Source: JBEVJC01 sp040510375 (GTDB taxonomy: Bacteria > Bacteroidota > Bacteroidia > Chitinophagales > Chitinophagaceae). Taken from it: a DNA stretch of 64,000 nt. Location: positions 124,001 to 188,000 of the forward strand of contig JBEVJC010000012.1 in NCBI GenBank assembly GCA_040510375.1, in the 5' to 3' direction. Below are positions 26,803 through 34,177 of the stretch, piece by piece. How positions within the stretch are numbered: position 1 is the first letter of the stretch; the number at the start of each line of letters is the position of its first letter. The position numbers and the translations under genes were made by a program. Below the pieces are notes generated by a model. It saw nothing but the letters and a program-made list of their open reading frames with translations. It was not told the origin of the DNA and ran no database searches.

Positions 26803-26871
26803 ATCATTGATGGAGTAGCAGAGAAAGCCGATCACAAAATCGTTGCAACTGGCAGAAAGGCCGGTCATTAA
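26773..26871 (+). repeat. Three-copy ~36-bp tandem repeat across the stop codon of cvpA
   Basis: Copy 1 starts at 26773, copy 2 at 26809 (offset 36, in frame), and a shorter third copy at about 26843. Over the first 27 nt copies 1 and 2 differ at 3 sites, all third codon positions. Copy 1 has TAA where copy 2 has AAA. The frame then stays open to a TAA at 26869-26871. Confidence 0.88.
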
Positions 26872-26881
26872 TCTTTTTTTG

Positions 26882-26913
26882 TTTGGTATTAAAGTCAGAC
26901 CGCGCTATTTTTG
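26882..26913 (+). promoter_or_regulatory. Full Bacteroidota promoter (TTTG-N20-TATTTTTG)
   Basis: The -33 TTTG at 26882-26885 and -7 TATTTTTG at 26906-26913 are 20 bp apart, the consensus spacing. It drives the sterol desaturase-like gene, ATG 52 bp downstream. Confidence 0.75.
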
Positions 26914-26942
26914 AAAAGTCTACTGTTCGAATAGACTTTTCA
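26912..26942 (+). promoter_or_regulatory. Perfect 11-bp inverted repeat at the transcription start
   Basis: tgaaaagtcta (26912-26922) and tagacttttca (26932-26942) are perfect reverse complements around a 9-base loop. It overlaps the last bases of the -7 element and the expected transcription start. It may be an operator, a 5' stabilising stem-loop, or a weak terminator for the cvpA transcript. Confidence 0.5.
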
Positions 26943-26965
26943 ATATTCTGAAAAAATAAGAAAAT

Positions 26966-28180
26966 ATGCATTGGAACTTCATTGGTCTGGCGGTCCCGCT
27001 ATTCCTTTTTTTCATCGGGCTTGAATATTATATCTCCAAAAAACAGGGAAAGAATTTTTACCAGTATGCAGAATCAATAGCCAATCTGAATGTTGGCATT
27101 GCAGAGCGATTGATGGATGTATTTGTGACAGGACTTTTTTTCTTTGTCTTTGATTATATCCACCGGCATTATGCATTATTTAATATTAAACCGAATGCCT
27201 GGACCTGGATACTGCTTTTTCTTGCCACCGATCTTGTATGGTACTGGTATCACCGGTTCGCGCATGAAATAAATGCATTCTGGGCGGTACATGTTGTACA
27301 CCACCAGAGCGAGGATTTCAATTATACGGTTTCGGCACGGATTACGGTGTTCCAGGCCGTTGTACGGAGTATGTTCTGGTCGGTATTGCCCCTGATAGGA
27401 TTTCCGGCATACATGATTACTGTTTTATTGCTGATCCATGGCCTCTATCCCTTTTTTATCCATACGCAGGTACTTGGCCGGTGGGGATGGTTTGAAAAAA
27501 TATTGGTCACTCCCACCCACCATGGCATCCACCATGCATCCAACCCCGAATATCTGGATAAAAATTATGGGGACGTGCTGATCATCTGGGATAAAATGTT
27601 CGGGACTTATGCCAGGGAGCGCCCGAACGTAAACATTATATATGGACTGACGAAACCGCTGAACAGTCATAGCTTTCTCTGGCAGCATTTTCATTTCCCG
27701 ATGGAAATCTGGATGAACTTTAAAAATGCAAAGGGGATCAGGGCTAAGGCCAGGGTAATTTTTGGTAAACCGGACGACCTGGATCCCCGTTACCGTACTG
27801 TTCTTGAGAGAAAATTGTTAAATGTGCAACCTGTCCGCCATACCACGGATGCCATACGTCAGTATGTAACAGCCCAAACCGCTTTTTCGTTATGCCTGTT
27901 GTTTGTCATAGTTACATTCCACGCGGCCCTGCCGTTGACACAGTTATTGCTGTGGTCGGCATTTATCCTGGTTAGCCTCATCAACAGCGGAGCAATCCTC
28001 GACCAGCGGCGATGGATTTTTTACCTGGAGTATACAAGAATTATCCTCGTCATGATTTCCATTGGGGTCGTTTATCCGAATGCATGGACAAGCGCTGGCC
28101 TGCTTTTCGCTACAGTTACCCTGCTGGTGTATTTTCGAAGGTTCCGCAAATATTATTTCCGGATTTTATACCATAGTTAG
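26966..28180 (+). CDS. Sterol desaturase/fatty acid hydroxylase-superfamily membrane protein
   Basis: A 404-residue di-iron membrane enzyme. The eight-histidine signature is present: HRFAH (about 95-99), HVVHH (about 109-113), a lone His in the next membrane helices, and THHGIHHASN (about 185-194). About seven hydrophobic segments are visible. The last 130 residues, after the catalytic core, add three or four extra membrane helices (LCLLFVIVTFH, LLLWSAFILVSL, ARIILV-type IILVMISIGVVY), a C-terminal extension also seen in some long family members. Substrate unknown; relatives act on fatty acyl chains, sterols or ether lipids. Own promoter, single-gene unit. Confidence 0.85.
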   Translation: MHWNFIGLAVPLFLFFIGLEYYISKKQGKNFYQYAESIANLNVGIAERLMDVFVTGLFFFVFDYIHRHYALFNIKPNAWTWILLFLATDLVWYWYHRFAHEINAFWAVHVVHHQSEDFNYTVSARITVFQAVVRSMFWSVLPLIGFPAYMITVLLLIHGLYPFFIHTQVLGRWGWFEKILVTPTHHGIHHASNPEYLDKNYGDVLIIWDKMFGTYARERPNVNIIYGLTKPLNSHSFLWQHFHFPMEIWMNFKNAKGIRAKARVIFGKPDDLDPRYRTVLERKLLNVQPVRHTTDAIRQYVTAQTAFSLCLLFVIVTFHAALPLTQLLLWSAFILVSLINSGAILDQRRWIFYLEYTRIILVMISIGVVYPNAWTSAGLLFATVTLLVYFRRFRKYYFRILYHS

Positions 28181-28228
28181 AATGGCCCCAAAAACGCTAT
28201 GGAATGGGTGAATAAGTAAGGATCACAT

Positions 28229-28236
28229 TATCTTTG
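28229..28236 (+). promoter_or_regulatory. Bacteroidota -7 element (TATCTTTG)
   Basis: TAnnTTTG match 87 bp upstream of the alpha/beta hydrolase ATG. The -33 element is not obvious. Confidence 0.4.
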
Positions 28237-28323
28237 TAATAATATGCACGGAGCCAGTTCTGCGGGAGTGGATTATTTGCAGCAAAACGACTATTTTAGC
28301 AAAAATTAACAGCACCGGCCCAA

Positions 28324-29103
28324 ATGAGTTACGAGATTAAAGAGGACGATAAATTCAGGTTTATAGAAGAAGGCGAGGGAGAACCGCTGATACTTCTCCA
28401 TGGCCTGTTTGGTGCATTGAGCAATTTCGGCAGCCTGATCGAATATTTCAAGCCCTATAATAAGGTAGTAGTACCGATCCTGCCATTACTTGAAATGGAC
28501 CTGTTGTCCACTTCAGTCGGAGGCCTGGCCAAATTCGTAAATAAATTCGTCGAAGCAAGAGGATATAAGAACGCCCACCTGCTGGGTAATTCACTCGGTG
28601 GCCATGTGGCGCTTGTTTATCTGTTGAAGAGTCATCCACCCCAGATCAAATCGCTGATCCTTACCGGAAGTTCGGGTTTGTTCGAAAATGGAATGGGTGA
28701 TTCCTATCCAAAGAGGGGCGATTACGAATATATTCGGAAAAAAACAGAACTGACCTTTTACGACCCTGCCATGGCGTCCAAGGAGCTGGTAGACGACGTA
28801 TTTGCCATAACTAACAACCGGTTAAAGGTGATCAAAATCATTGCACTGGCAAAAAGTGCCATCCGCAATAACCTGGGTGAAGAACTCAAGGAGATCACGC
28901 TCCCTACTTTACTGATCTGGGGTAATAACGACACGATCACACCGCCGTTTGTGGCAATGGAGTTCAACAAGCTGATTCCCAATAGCGAGCTTCACTTTAT
29001 AGACAAATGTGGTCATGCCCCGATGATGGAAGTGCCGGATGAATTCAATGCGATCCTTCACAAATTTTTGAAAAAACTCAATGAACCTGCAACAGTTGCA
29101 TGA
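28324..29103 (+). CDS. Alpha/beta hydrolase
   Basis: A 259-residue cytoplasmic hydrolase. The oxyanion-hole segment LILLHGLFGALSNF lies near residue 23, the nucleophile elbow GNSLGGHVA (Ser about 90), the acid in LLIWGNNDTITPP near 200 and the catalytic His in DKCGHAPMMEVP near 232, in the standard order. Such enzymes cleave esters, lactones or related bonds; the substrate cannot be inferred. The stop is 35 bp before the CBS-protein ATG, and the gene order hydrolase-CBS-Omp85-nadK-PorG on one strand suggests a shared transcript. Confidence 0.88.
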   Translation: MSYEIKEDDKFRFIEEGEGEPLILLHGLFGALSNFGSLIEYFKPYNKVVVPILPLLEMDLLSTSVGGLAKFVNKFVEARGYKNAHLLGNSLGGHVALVYLLKSHPPQIKSLILTGSSGLFENGMGDSYPKRGDYEYIRKKTELTFYDPAMASKELVDDVFAITNNRLKVIKIIALAKSAIRNNLGEELKEITLPTLLIWGNNDTITPPFVAMEFNKLIPNSELHFIDKCGHAPMMEVPDEFNAILHKFLKKLNEPATVA

Positions 29104-29138
29104 ACATTGGAGTCTAATTGAAAAAGGAGCAGTTATCC

Positions 29139-29801
29139 ATGCTAACCCGGGAATTACCATCTCAAACCTTACCATACCTGCACTTTCATGACAAAGTGTA
29201 CCAGGCGTTACAATTGATGAGTGATCACCATGTGACCCACCTGCCTGTTACCGATGATGAAAAATACATAGGTATCATCAGTGAGGACGATCTTTTCCAG
29301 GCTTTGGACGATAATGCTTCCATTGAATCCCTCCAGCCACATTTCGGCAATGTATCCGTTAAAGAAGGCGAACATTTTTTAAAAGCGGTACAACTTGCCG
29401 CGGAAAATGCCCTCAGCGTAGTGCCAGTGGTCAATGAAGAAAATGAACTGACAGGTACGGTTGTTTACAATGATCTGCTCAAACATGCTTCCGCATTTAT
29501 GAGTCTCAAGGAACCAGGCGGGCTGATTGTACTGGAAATGGATAGTAACCAGTACTCATTCAGTGAAATAAGCAAACTTGTTGAGTTAAATGAAGCGCAG
29601 ATTACCCAATTAAATACATCCAACGACGCCGACAGTGGCTTGATGCAGGTCACAATCCGCATTAATAAACCGGAAGTTTCCGATATTGTAGCTACCTTTC
29701 AACGCTATGAGTATAACGTAAAATATTATTTTGGTGAAGAGTTGTTTACCAACGAACTCCGCAGCAATTTTGATAATCTGATGAACTATCTGAAACTGTA
29801 A
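29139..29801 (+). CDS. CBS-pair protein with ACT-like C-terminal domain
   Basis: A 220-residue cytoplasmic protein started at the ATG (MLTRELPSQ), with AGGAG a few bases upstream; a TTG seven codons earlier is an alternative. Two CBS motifs span about 1-125 (HVTHLPVTDDEKYIGIISEDDL and ALSVVPVVNEENELTGTVVYNDLL), expected to bind adenine nucleotides. The last 80 residues (GGLIVLEMDSNQYSFSEISKLVE onward) resemble an ACT-type regulatory fold. In Bacteroidota this gene is regularly found just before nadK, as here with the Omp85 gene between. Function unknown. Confidence 0.85.
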   Translation: MLTRELPSQTLPYLHFHDKVYQALQLMSDHHVTHLPVTDDEKYIGIISEDDLFQALDDNASIESLQPHFGNVSVKEGEHFLKAVQLAAENALSVVPVVNEENELTGTVVYNDLLKHASAFMSLKEPGGLIVLEMDSNQYSFSEISKLVELNEAQITQLNTSNDADSGLMQVTIRINKPEVSDIVATFQRYEYNVKYYFGEELFTNELRSNFDNLMNYLKL

Positions 29802-29872
29802 CCAAATCTTTTACTTGTCCATCATTGTACGCTTTAAAATCCCTTTAAATTCAGGATCGGTTTTCCACTATT

Positions 29873-31330
29873 ATGCAGAGGCTCTGTAAATATTGTCTTT
29901 GGCTTTCGCTAGCGTTGTTTTGCTGTCAGGTTTTGGTTGCACAGGACGTACCGCCCATTACAAAGAAAGAGATTTCCGACGATGAGCCCTCCGGTTATAC
30001 CCTCACCCCGGACGACAAACCATTTGTTGTGCGCAGTATTATCATTGAAGGTAACCGGAAAACAAGACCTGAAATTATCCTTCGCGAAATCTCCTTTAAA
30101 CCGGGCGACAAATTATTGTTGCAACACCTGGTAAAACGTTTTGAGTACGCGAGGAGACAGCTGATGAATACAACACTGTTCCATGAAGTAACAGTAGCCC
30201 TCAAAAGTTTTGATGGATATGATGTAGATGTACTGGTAGTGGTGCGTGAGCGCTGGTATATTTTCCCGGTGCCTTATTTTAAGCCGGTCGACAGAAACCT
30301 TAACCAGTGGCTGTTTGAGCAGAAGGCGAGTCTCACGCGGGTGAATTATGGTGCCAAGGTCCTCTGGAATAATTTCAGCGGTCGTAACGACCGGCTTCGC
30401 TTCTGGCTGATTGGTGGATATACCAAACAACTCCAGTTCAGTTACGATCGTAAGTACATTGACAGGAAAATGAAATGGGGTGCCGGCATAAATCTCTCTA
30501 CCGGTAACAACAAGGAAATAAATTATAATACAATTGGTGATAAACAGGTGTTCCTGAAAAATGATGGTAACAATGTCCGGAGGTTCACCACGGCTTCGGC
30601 ACAACTCAGTTACCGTAATGCTATCAAAACCATTCACCGTTTTAATTTTGGATATACCTGGGAACATCTGGCTGATACGGTTGCCAAACTCAACCCTGAT
30701 TATTTCAAGAATGGAAGCAACAAGATCCGGTTTCCGGAATTCAGTTATAATATGACCTATCTCGACCTGGATTATAACCCATATCCTACCCGGGGTTATG
30801 CGCTCGACTTCATGCTTACCAAAAAAGGGATCAGCAAATCCCTTAACTCCTGGCAGGCTTCGGTGCAGGCATCGGGTAACTGGCCAACCAGTAAAAAAAC
30901 TTTTTTCAGTCTCAATTTATTCGGATCGGTAAAAGTGCCATTCTCGCAACCTTATTTTAACCGGCGGTTGCTGGGTTATGCCGATGTGTTTATGCAGGGA
31001 TATGAGTATTATGTGGTGGATGGTGTGGCCGGAGGTTACCTGAAAGCATCTTTTACAAGGAAGATGCTCAACTTTGCCCTGAATATCCCGGGTACCCGGA
31101 AAATAGCCCCGCAACGTATACCGATAAATATCTATGGGAGAGTGTATGGAAATGCGGGTTATATTTATAACCCGGACCCGGGCGATAATTTCCTCGCCAA
31201 TAAAATGCTTTATTCCACAGGTTTTGGATTGGATATCACCAGTATCTATGACTTTACACTGAAGATAGAGTGGTCTTTTAACCAGTTGGGACAAAACGGG
31301 ATATTTTTACACCGTAAAACAATGTTCTGA
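29873..31330 (+). CDS. Omp85-family outer-membrane protein with one POTRA domain
   Basis: A 485-residue exported protein. Signal peptide ends about LVAQ (residue 24). One POTRA domain at about 50-125 (FVVRSIIIEGNRKTRPEIILREI, then ARRQLMNTTLFHEVTV and DVDVLVVVRERWYIFPVP), followed by a surface-antigen-type barrel with periodic Tyr/Asn-rich strands and a terminal Phe (HRKTMF). It has the BamA/TamA overall plan but is half the length of BamA, which is encoded separately at 34178. It may assemble a particular class of outer-membrane proteins or act in lipid transport (inference). Lies between the CBS gene and nadK. Confidence 0.82.
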   Translation: MQRLCKYCLWLSLALFCCQVLVAQDVPPITKKEISDDEPSGYTLTPDDKPFVVRSIIIEGNRKTRPEIILREISFKPGDKLLLQHLVKRFEYARRQLMNTTLFHEVTVALKSFDGYDVDVLVVVRERWYIFPVPYFKPVDRNLNQWLFEQKASLTRVNYGAKVLWNNFSGRNDRLRFWLIGGYTKQLQFSYDRKYIDRKMKWGAGINLSTGNNKEINYNTIGDKQVFLKNDGNNVRRFTTASAQLSYRNAIKTIHRFNFGYTWEHLADTVAKLNPDYFKNGSNKIRFPEFSYNMTYLDLDYNPYPTRGYALDFMLTKKGISKSLNSWQASVQASGNWPTSKKTFFSLNLFGSVKVPFSQPYFNRRLLGYADVFMQGYEYYVVDGVAGGYLKASFTRKMLNFALNIPGTRKIAPQRIPINIYGRVYGNAGYIYNPDPGDNFLANKMLYSTGFGLDITSIYDFTLKIEWSFNQLGQNGIFLHRKTMF

Positions 31331-31348
31331 CGGGGCAAACAGTAATAC

Positions 31349-32227
31349 ATGAAAGCAGCGATCTATAGCAGGGTCATGGATGAAAGTCAGCAGACCAATG
31401 TGCAATTGTTCTTCGACGAACTTTACCGTCAGAAGATCGAGCCGGTGATTTTCCTTCCGTTCCTGGAACAGATCCGCAGTTTTATCAACCTTCCCGGTGA
31501 TATTGCCAGTTTTTCGCTGGCAGAACACCTCACCCCCGAATTCGAATATATTTTCAGTCTTGGCGGCGATGGTACCATGCTCGACACTGTAACGCTGGTA
31601 CGCGACAAGAAGATTTCCATCATGGGGATCAACTTTGGCCGGCTTGGATTCCTTGCTGGAATCGGCCAGGAAGAAGTGCGGGAGGCCGTGCAGGCAATTG
31701 CCCGGAGCACCTATGTGGTGGATAAACGAACGCTCATCCACCTGGATGCGGATTTACCCATGTTCGGCAATATTCCCTATGCCCTGAATGAGTTTGCCAT
31801 TCACAAGCGCGATACTGCTTCCATGATCAAAGTGCACACTTACCTCAACGGGGAATTCCTGAATACCTACTGGGCCGATGGCGTGATAGTGGCTACCCCT
31901 ACGGGTTCTACAGGATATTCACTGAGTTGTGGTGGCCCGATTGTCTTCCCTGAGGCCGGCAGTTTTGTGATCACACCAGTTGCACCACATAACCTGAATG
32001 TGCGGCCCATTATCGTTCCGGACGACAATATCATTTCTTTTGAAGTGGAAAGCCGTTCCGAAAATATTATCTGTGCCCTTGACTCCCGCCGCGAGATCGT
32101 TGGTAAAAACGTATCGCTGGCGGTTAAAAAAGAGGATTTTAAAGTGAGTCTTCTTCGCCTGAGCGAGAACAGTTTCCTACAGACACTCCAGAACAAACTC
32201 ACGTGGGGCCTGGATAAGCGAAATTAA
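31349..32227 (+). CDS. nadK: NAD kinase
   Basis: A 292-residue cytoplasmic enzyme that phosphorylates NAD to NADP using ATP. The diagnostic GGDGT motif is at 72-76 (YIFSLGGDGTMLDTV), followed by GINFGRLGFLAGI, the NE motif in YALNEFAIHK, and the second signature DGVIVATPTGSTGYSLSCGGPI. Length normal. It is 18 bp downstream of the Omp85 gene, likely in one operon, and 64 bp upstream of the PorG-like gene. Confidence 0.96.
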   Translation: MKAAIYSRVMDESQQTNVQLFFDELYRQKIEPVIFLPFLEQIRSFINLPGDIASFSLAEHLTPEFEYIFSLGGDGTMLDTVTLVRDKKISIMGINFGRLGFLAGIGQEEVREAVQAIARSTYVVDKRTLIHLDADLPMFGNIPYALNEFAIHKRDTASMIKVHTYLNGEFLNTYWADGVIVATPTGSTGYSLSCGGPIVFPEAGSFVITPVAPHNLNVRPIIVPDDNIISFEVESRSENIICALDSRREIVGKNVSLAVKKEDFKVSLLRLSENSFLQTLQNKLTWGLDKRN

Positions 32228-32291
32228 ATAAGCGGCTCAAGTAAGAAAATCCCTATTTTTCCGTTTTAACACTGAACGTTCATTTATTGTT

Positions 32292-33149
32292 ATGATGAGA
32301 AAGCTTTTTGCAGTGGCCCTTTTGTCGGCAGGATTTATTTTTCCCGGTGAGGTGGTTGCCCAGAATGAAATCGTGCAGGAGGGCGAATTCGGGGTTGGAC
32401 TCGGAGCCGCACATTACTTCGGCGATCTCAATACAACAGCTTCATTGAATCGTCCCAAACTGGCCGCCACAGTGTTTTTCCGCAAAAACTTCAGCAATTA
32501 TATTTCGGGCAGGATCGGTGCTACATTTGCCCGCGTGGGTTATTCCGATATCTACAATGACCATAATGAATACATGCAACGCCGCAACCTGAGCTTTAAC
32601 AGTAATGTATGGGAGCTTTCATTGCAGGGCGATTTCAATTTCTTCCGGTTCATGCCCGGTGAGCCGCAATATAATTTTACTCCCTATGTGACTATCGGGA
32701 TCGGCGCTTTTAATTATGATCCCTTTACATACCTGGGTGGCGAAAAAGTTTACCTGCGTCAGCTCGGCACCGAAGGCCAGGGTTCCGCACTGTATCCCGA
32801 CCGCAAACAATATGGCGCCATGACGATTTCACTTCCTGTTGGGGTGGGAATCAAATATGCACTTAATGAACGTTTTAATATAGGTTTTGAGATCCTTCAC
32901 CGGTTTACCAATACCGATTACCTGGATGATGTAAGTACCACCTACGTGGACCTGGCTGCATTTCCCCTCAACCCCGATGGCAGCCAGTCGCAGGCAGCCC
33001 TGCTAAGCGACAGGTCGTACGAATACGGCGAACCAATCGGAGTAGCCGGACGTCAACGCGGAAACAGCCGCCAGAAGGACCAGTTCATCACTGCAATGTT
33101 CCATTTTACCTTCAATCTTCAGTCGTATCGCTGCCCCACCGCCAATTAA
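32292..33149 (+). CDS. DUF6089 outer-membrane protein, PorG-like (type IX secretion)
   Basis: A 285-residue exported protein with a signal peptide ending about VVAQ. The mature N-terminus GEFGVGLGAAHYFGDLN is the DUF6089 opening, and the rest alternates as an eight-strand-like barrel with LQGDFNFFRF, FTPYVTIGIGAF and VGVGIKYAL segments. In Porphyromonas and Flavobacterium, PorG is a DUF6089 barrel of the type IX secretion core and is encoded immediately upstream of uppS and bamA. The same order occurs here (this gene, uppS, bamA), which is the main reason for the assignment. Confidence 0.8.
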   Translation: MMRKLFAVALLSAGFIFPGEVVAQNEIVQEGEFGVGLGAAHYFGDLNTTASLNRPKLAATVFFRKNFSNYISGRIGATFARVGYSDIYNDHNEYMQRRNLSFNSNVWELSLQGDFNFFRFMPGEPQYNFTPYVTIGIGAFNYDPFTYLGGEKVYLRQLGTEGQGSALYPDRKQYGAMTISLPVGVGIKYALNERFNIGFEILHRFTNTDYLDDVSTTYVDLAAFPLNPDGSQSQAALLSDRSYEYGEPIGVAGRQRGNSRQKDQFITAMFHFTFNLQSYRCPTAN

Positions 33150-33193
33150 CCGCCTTTTTATACAGAAATTGGTGTGATTGGACCTAAATCAGA

Positions 33194-33201
33194 TACCTTT
33201 G
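33194..33201 (+). promoter_or_regulatory. Bacteroidota -7 element (TACCTTTG)
   Basis: TAnnTTTG match 33 bp upstream of the uppS ATG at 33235. It supports that start over an upstream TTG at 33178, which would lie before the transcript. Confidence 0.5.
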
Positions 33202-33234
33202 CCCCCCTGTATAACAGCGTTTCCGCATTTAAGT

Positions 33235-33999
33235 ATGTCTGCTTTACTCGAAAAAATAGATAAGTCCCTTTTACCTAAACACATTGCCATCATCATGGAC
33301 GGTAATGGACGATGGGCAAAAGAACAGGGAGAAGACCGCCTTTTTGGCCACTATCATGGAGTGGAAAGTGTCCGCAATATTGTGGAAGGCTGCGCCGAAT
33401 TGGGTGTAGGATACCTTACCCTCTATGCGTTTTCTACGGAGAACTGGGAACGTCCGCAGGATGAGGTTATCGGCTTGATGGAACTGCTGGTAAGCACGAT
33501 CCGCAAAGAAGTGGAAACACTTCACCGGAATAATATCAAACTGCATGTGATCGGCGACCTGAAAATGCTGCCCGAATATGCAAGGCAGGAACTCGATGAA
33601 GCGAGGGAATTCACAAAGGACAATACAGGTCTGCAACTGATCATGGCCCTGAGTTATAGCGGGCGATGGGAATTGCTCAATGCAGTTAAGGAAATAGCAC
33701 AGGAGGTAAAGTCGGGCAAAATTCAACCCGAGGAAATCAACCAGTCGTTATTTGAGCAACATTTAACAACGAAGGGTTTTCCCGATCCCGAACTGATGAT
33801 CAGGACAAGTGGTGAATACCGGATCAGTAATTTCCTGTTGTATCAGCTGGCATATGCAGAACTCTATTTTACAGATGTGAGATGGCCGGATTTCCGGAAA
33901 GAAAACCTGTATGAGGCCATACTGGATTTTCAGTCGCGCGAACGCCGTTTCGGAAAAACGGGTGAGCAACTGACAGACGAAAAAGAAGCGGGGTTGTAA
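33235..33999 (+). CDS. uppS: Isoprenyl (undecaprenyl) diphosphate synthase
   Basis: A 254-residue cis-prenyltransferase that builds the C55 lipid carrier for peptidoglycan and O-antigen. The start MSALLEKIDKS is chosen because a -7 element lies 33 bp upstream. Motifs: HIAIIMDGNGRWAKEQG (catalytic Asp in MDG), GHYHGVESVRNIVEGC, LTLYAFSTENWERP, and near the end DPELMIRTSGEYRISNFLLYQLAYAE and the FTDVRWPDF segment. All five conserved regions are intact. Cytoplasmic, membrane associated. It is followed by bamA in an arrangement conserved across Bacteroidota. Confidence 0.96.
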   Translation: MSALLEKIDKSLLPKHIAIIMDGNGRWAKEQGEDRLFGHYHGVESVRNIVEGCAELGVGYLTLYAFSTENWERPQDEVIGLMELLVSTIRKEVETLHRNNIKLHVIGDLKMLPEYARQELDEAREFTKDNTGLQLIMALSYSGRWELLNAVKEIAQEVKSGKIQPEEINQSLFEQHLTTKGFPDPELMIRTSGEYRISNFLLYQLAYAELYFTDVRWPDFRKENLYEAILDFQSRERRFGKTGEQLTDEKEAGL

Positions 34000-34177
34000 T
34001 CCTTATTCGGCCTGAAGTGCCGTCAGATAAGGCCCCGGGACCGATGAAGGCCCTGCCGTTTTAACAAACACTTTCGATATTTACTGTTAATTTGCCGCCG
34101 CAAGAGTTTTGGATCTTCTAAATAAACAGGTGCCAGACTAATTGTAGCTTATTTCTGACTGACTTGAACAATCAACC

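Noticed and set aside
32213..32242. Possible short tail repeat after nadK (DKRN-stop then NKRLK-stop, 14-bp offset)
   Set aside because: Only about eight bases (aataagcg-like) are shared, too short to separate from chance; listed only because it resembles the other tail repeats.
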